From IMG/VR virus record IMGVR_UViG_3300035670_000375, positions 1 to 46,126 of that record: a stretch of DNA of 46,126 nt, one strand, 5' to 3'. Source of the stretch: a virus. The stretch's first letter is position 1, and each line of letters opens with the position of its first letter. Position numbers and translations under genes: made by a program. This document shows, piece after piece, positions 45,346 through 46,126 of the stretch. Below the pieces are notes generated by a model that worked only from the letters and a program-made list of their open reading frames with translations, searched no databases and had not been told where the DNA came from.

Positions 45346-45528
45346 ATGAAATATCCAACAGCACAATTTACAAGTAAAGATGTAGCAGAGGCCACAGAGG
45401 GTCTTGGTGCTACAGTGTTAAAGCCACGCAAGGCACCACGTGCAGTGGCCCGTGTGAAACAGAGCAAGGGTTTTGTTCGGGGCAGCAATGGCTTTGCAGT
45501 CGGGTACCCAGGAAAGGTGTTCGTGTGA
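45346..45528 (+). CDS. Small basic protein
   Basis: A 60-residue basic, Gly/Lys/Arg-rich protein (MKYPTAQFTSKDVAEATEGL, then KPRKAPRAVARVKQSKG). The sequence TSKDVAEATEGLGATVLKPRK recalls small nucleic-acid-binding proteins. It overlaps the next gene by GTGA. AAGGAA site upstream. Confidence 0.55.
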   Translation: MKYPTAQFTSKDVAEATEGLGATVLKPRKAPRAVARVKQSKGFVRGSNGFAVGYPGKVFV

Positions 45529-45722
45529 GTAAAGCAAAGTTTAACGCACAAGATGTAGAGTTGGCCCTGGCACAGTTCTTGGCCAGCACCACACCAGCAG
45601 AGGTACCTGGTCTAGGGTACAACGGTGACATTACAGTATACAAAGGAAAGAGTGATGGGCAGAGTAAAGGACCTATTGATGGATATCTTGAAGATGTACA
45701 ACCAGGGCTGGACAGTGAGTGA
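45525..45722 (+). CDS. Small unknown protein (GTG start)
   Basis: A 65-residue protein (MSKAKFNAQDVELALAQFLA) opened by GTG overlapping the previous stop. Its FNAQDVELALAQFL helix resembles the TSKDVAEAT segment of the preceding protein, so the two may be distant copies. The last 68 bases overlap the next gene. Confidence 0.5.
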   Translation: MSKAKFNAQDVELALAQFLASTTPAEVPGLGYNGDITVYKGKSDGQSKGPIDGYLEDVQPGLDSE

Positions 45723-45792
45723 GATATCGTCGTATACAGGCGTGTCGGCAGTAGAGGTGGAACGCCTGCTGATTGCACAAGGTGTAGTATAG
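45655..45792 (+). CDS. Small helix-turn-helix protein
   Basis: A 45-residue protein (MGRVKDLLMDILKMYNQGWT) with TVSEISSYTGVSAVEVERLL, a clear helix-turn-helix of a very common small phage family (K-x-L-L-x-D-I...M-Y-x-x-G). AAAGGAAAG precedes the ATG. It overlaps the previous gene in another frame. A role as early regulator is inferred. Confidence 0.65.
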   Translation: MGRVKDLLMDILKMYNQGWTVSEISSYTGVSAVEVERLLIAQGVV

Positions 45793-46000
45793 AGAGGTAG
45801 GGGCAGTGTCCAGGGCAGCGTTTGTGTAATATAAGCGCCGAAATAAAAGCTGATATACGCCCAAAAAGCTACAATCAAAGGAACATGCTATTTCAAAGCA
45901 ACCTTTTTGAGGTATTACACGGCTTTATCCTGGCGAATATCTGGCACTTCTCGGATTCACCTAAGCACTTTCACCAAAATTTTTTTTCTGGCCAAAAATC
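45793..46000 (+). other. Noncoding stretch before the last gene
   Basis: No convincing gene. It ends with a T8 run that could be the tail of a terminator, but I find no good stem before it. Confidence 0.5.
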
Positions 46001-46126
46001 ATGTCTAAACATTACATATCAGAACGGTCTCTCCAGAGAATAGCAGAGAAACGGGCTGAGAGGTCTGCTGGTATACCAAGAAATAAAAGCACATACGAAA
46101 AAGGTCATGGTGTCATTTACATTATA
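46001..46126 (+). CDS. N-terminus of a gene running off the window, possibly GIY-YIG type
   Basis: An ATG-started frame open to the last base (42 codons). It starts MSKHYISERSLQRIAEKRAE and ends TYEKGHGVIYII. The final GVIYII resembles the first strand of a GIY-YIG nuclease domain, which would fit a homing-type gene after a noncoding gap, but the diagnostic YIG half lies outside. No strong ribosome site is seen. Confidence 0.4.
   Translation, partial: MSKHYISERSLQRIAEKRAERSAGIPRNKSTYEKGHGVIYII

Noticed and set aside
45822-46043. Open frame of 73 codons at the right end
   Set aside because: It opens without ATG or ribosome site and overlaps the better ATG-started frame running off the window.
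1-46126. CRISPR array, integrase, transposase or attachment site
   Set aside because: No regularly spaced direct repeats, no tyrosine or serine recombinase motifs and no insertion-sequence ends were seen; the content fits a lytic T4-type phage.

Overview
This window looks like part of the genome of a large T4-type (myovirus-like) phage of an aquatic Gram-negative bacterium. All convincing genes lie on the + strand. They are tightly packed, with ATGA or TAATG stop/start overlaps, and the DNA is AT-rich. The T4-type assignment rests on the gene set (gp61-like primase, ThyX, class I RNR with a thioredoxin between the subunits, PhoH, DexA-like exonuclease) and on TATAAATA-like late-promoter octamers. 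The Gram-negative host is inferred from the two-gene spanin pair and the lipoproteins. The PlcP/Agt pair points to a phosphate-limited marine or freshwater proteobacterium; alphaproteobacteria such as SAR11 or roseobacters are the obvious candidates, but this is inference.

Layout. (1) 1-5418: a sugar/cyclitol cassette with an O-methyltransferase (cut by the window edge), two glycosyltransferase-like proteins, a sugar nucleotidyltransferase, an APH-fold kinase, a sugar-phosphate cyclase with EEVS-type motifs, and an SDR. (2) 5464-13668: virion-associated proteins. Four carry a recurring acidic motif (K-E-E-V-E-L-D-E type), and embedded domains include a nucleotidylyltransferase, a P-loop kinase, an EF-hand and a HicA-like RNase domain. 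A UUCG hairpin ends this block. (3) 13707-17296: small structural-type proteins and a lysis block (i-spanin, o-spanin, GH19 endolysin, lipoprotein, holin candidates). (4) 17297-24102: a sigma70-like promoter, then primase, thyX, nrdA, an amidotransferase-like protein, small genes, thioredoxin and nrdB. (5) 24174-26105: a pair resembling plcP-agt (phospholipase C plus diacylglycerol glycosyltransferase), the module that swaps phospholipids for glycolipids during phosphate starvation. (6) 26137-31229: exported proteins including a secreted thermonuclease, a GIY-YIG-like nuclease, a GmhA-like isomerase, a D,D-carboxypeptidase and small genes. (7) 31275-34549: an HNH nuclease, tRNA-Leu(TAA), tRNA-Arg(TCT), a nucleotidyltransferase-fold protein, PhoH and conserved unknowns. 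(8) 34570-46126: an early-type region of about 50 small genes driven by regularly built sigma70-like promoters. It includes a DexA-like exonuclease, an SGNH hydrolase, a four-member paralogous family and small helix-turn-helix proteins.

How the parts may work together. The nucleotide genes (nrdA, nrdB, thioredoxin, thyX, primase) support DNA synthesis. PlcP/Agt and PhoH fit growth in phosphate-poor water. The cyclitol cassette could make an activated C7-cyclitol, starting from sedoheptulose 7-phosphate, for decorating a virion or host glycan. The acidic-motif proteins could be capsid cargo carrying enzymatic payloads. The last three statements are hypotheses built from motif recognition, not demonstrated functions.
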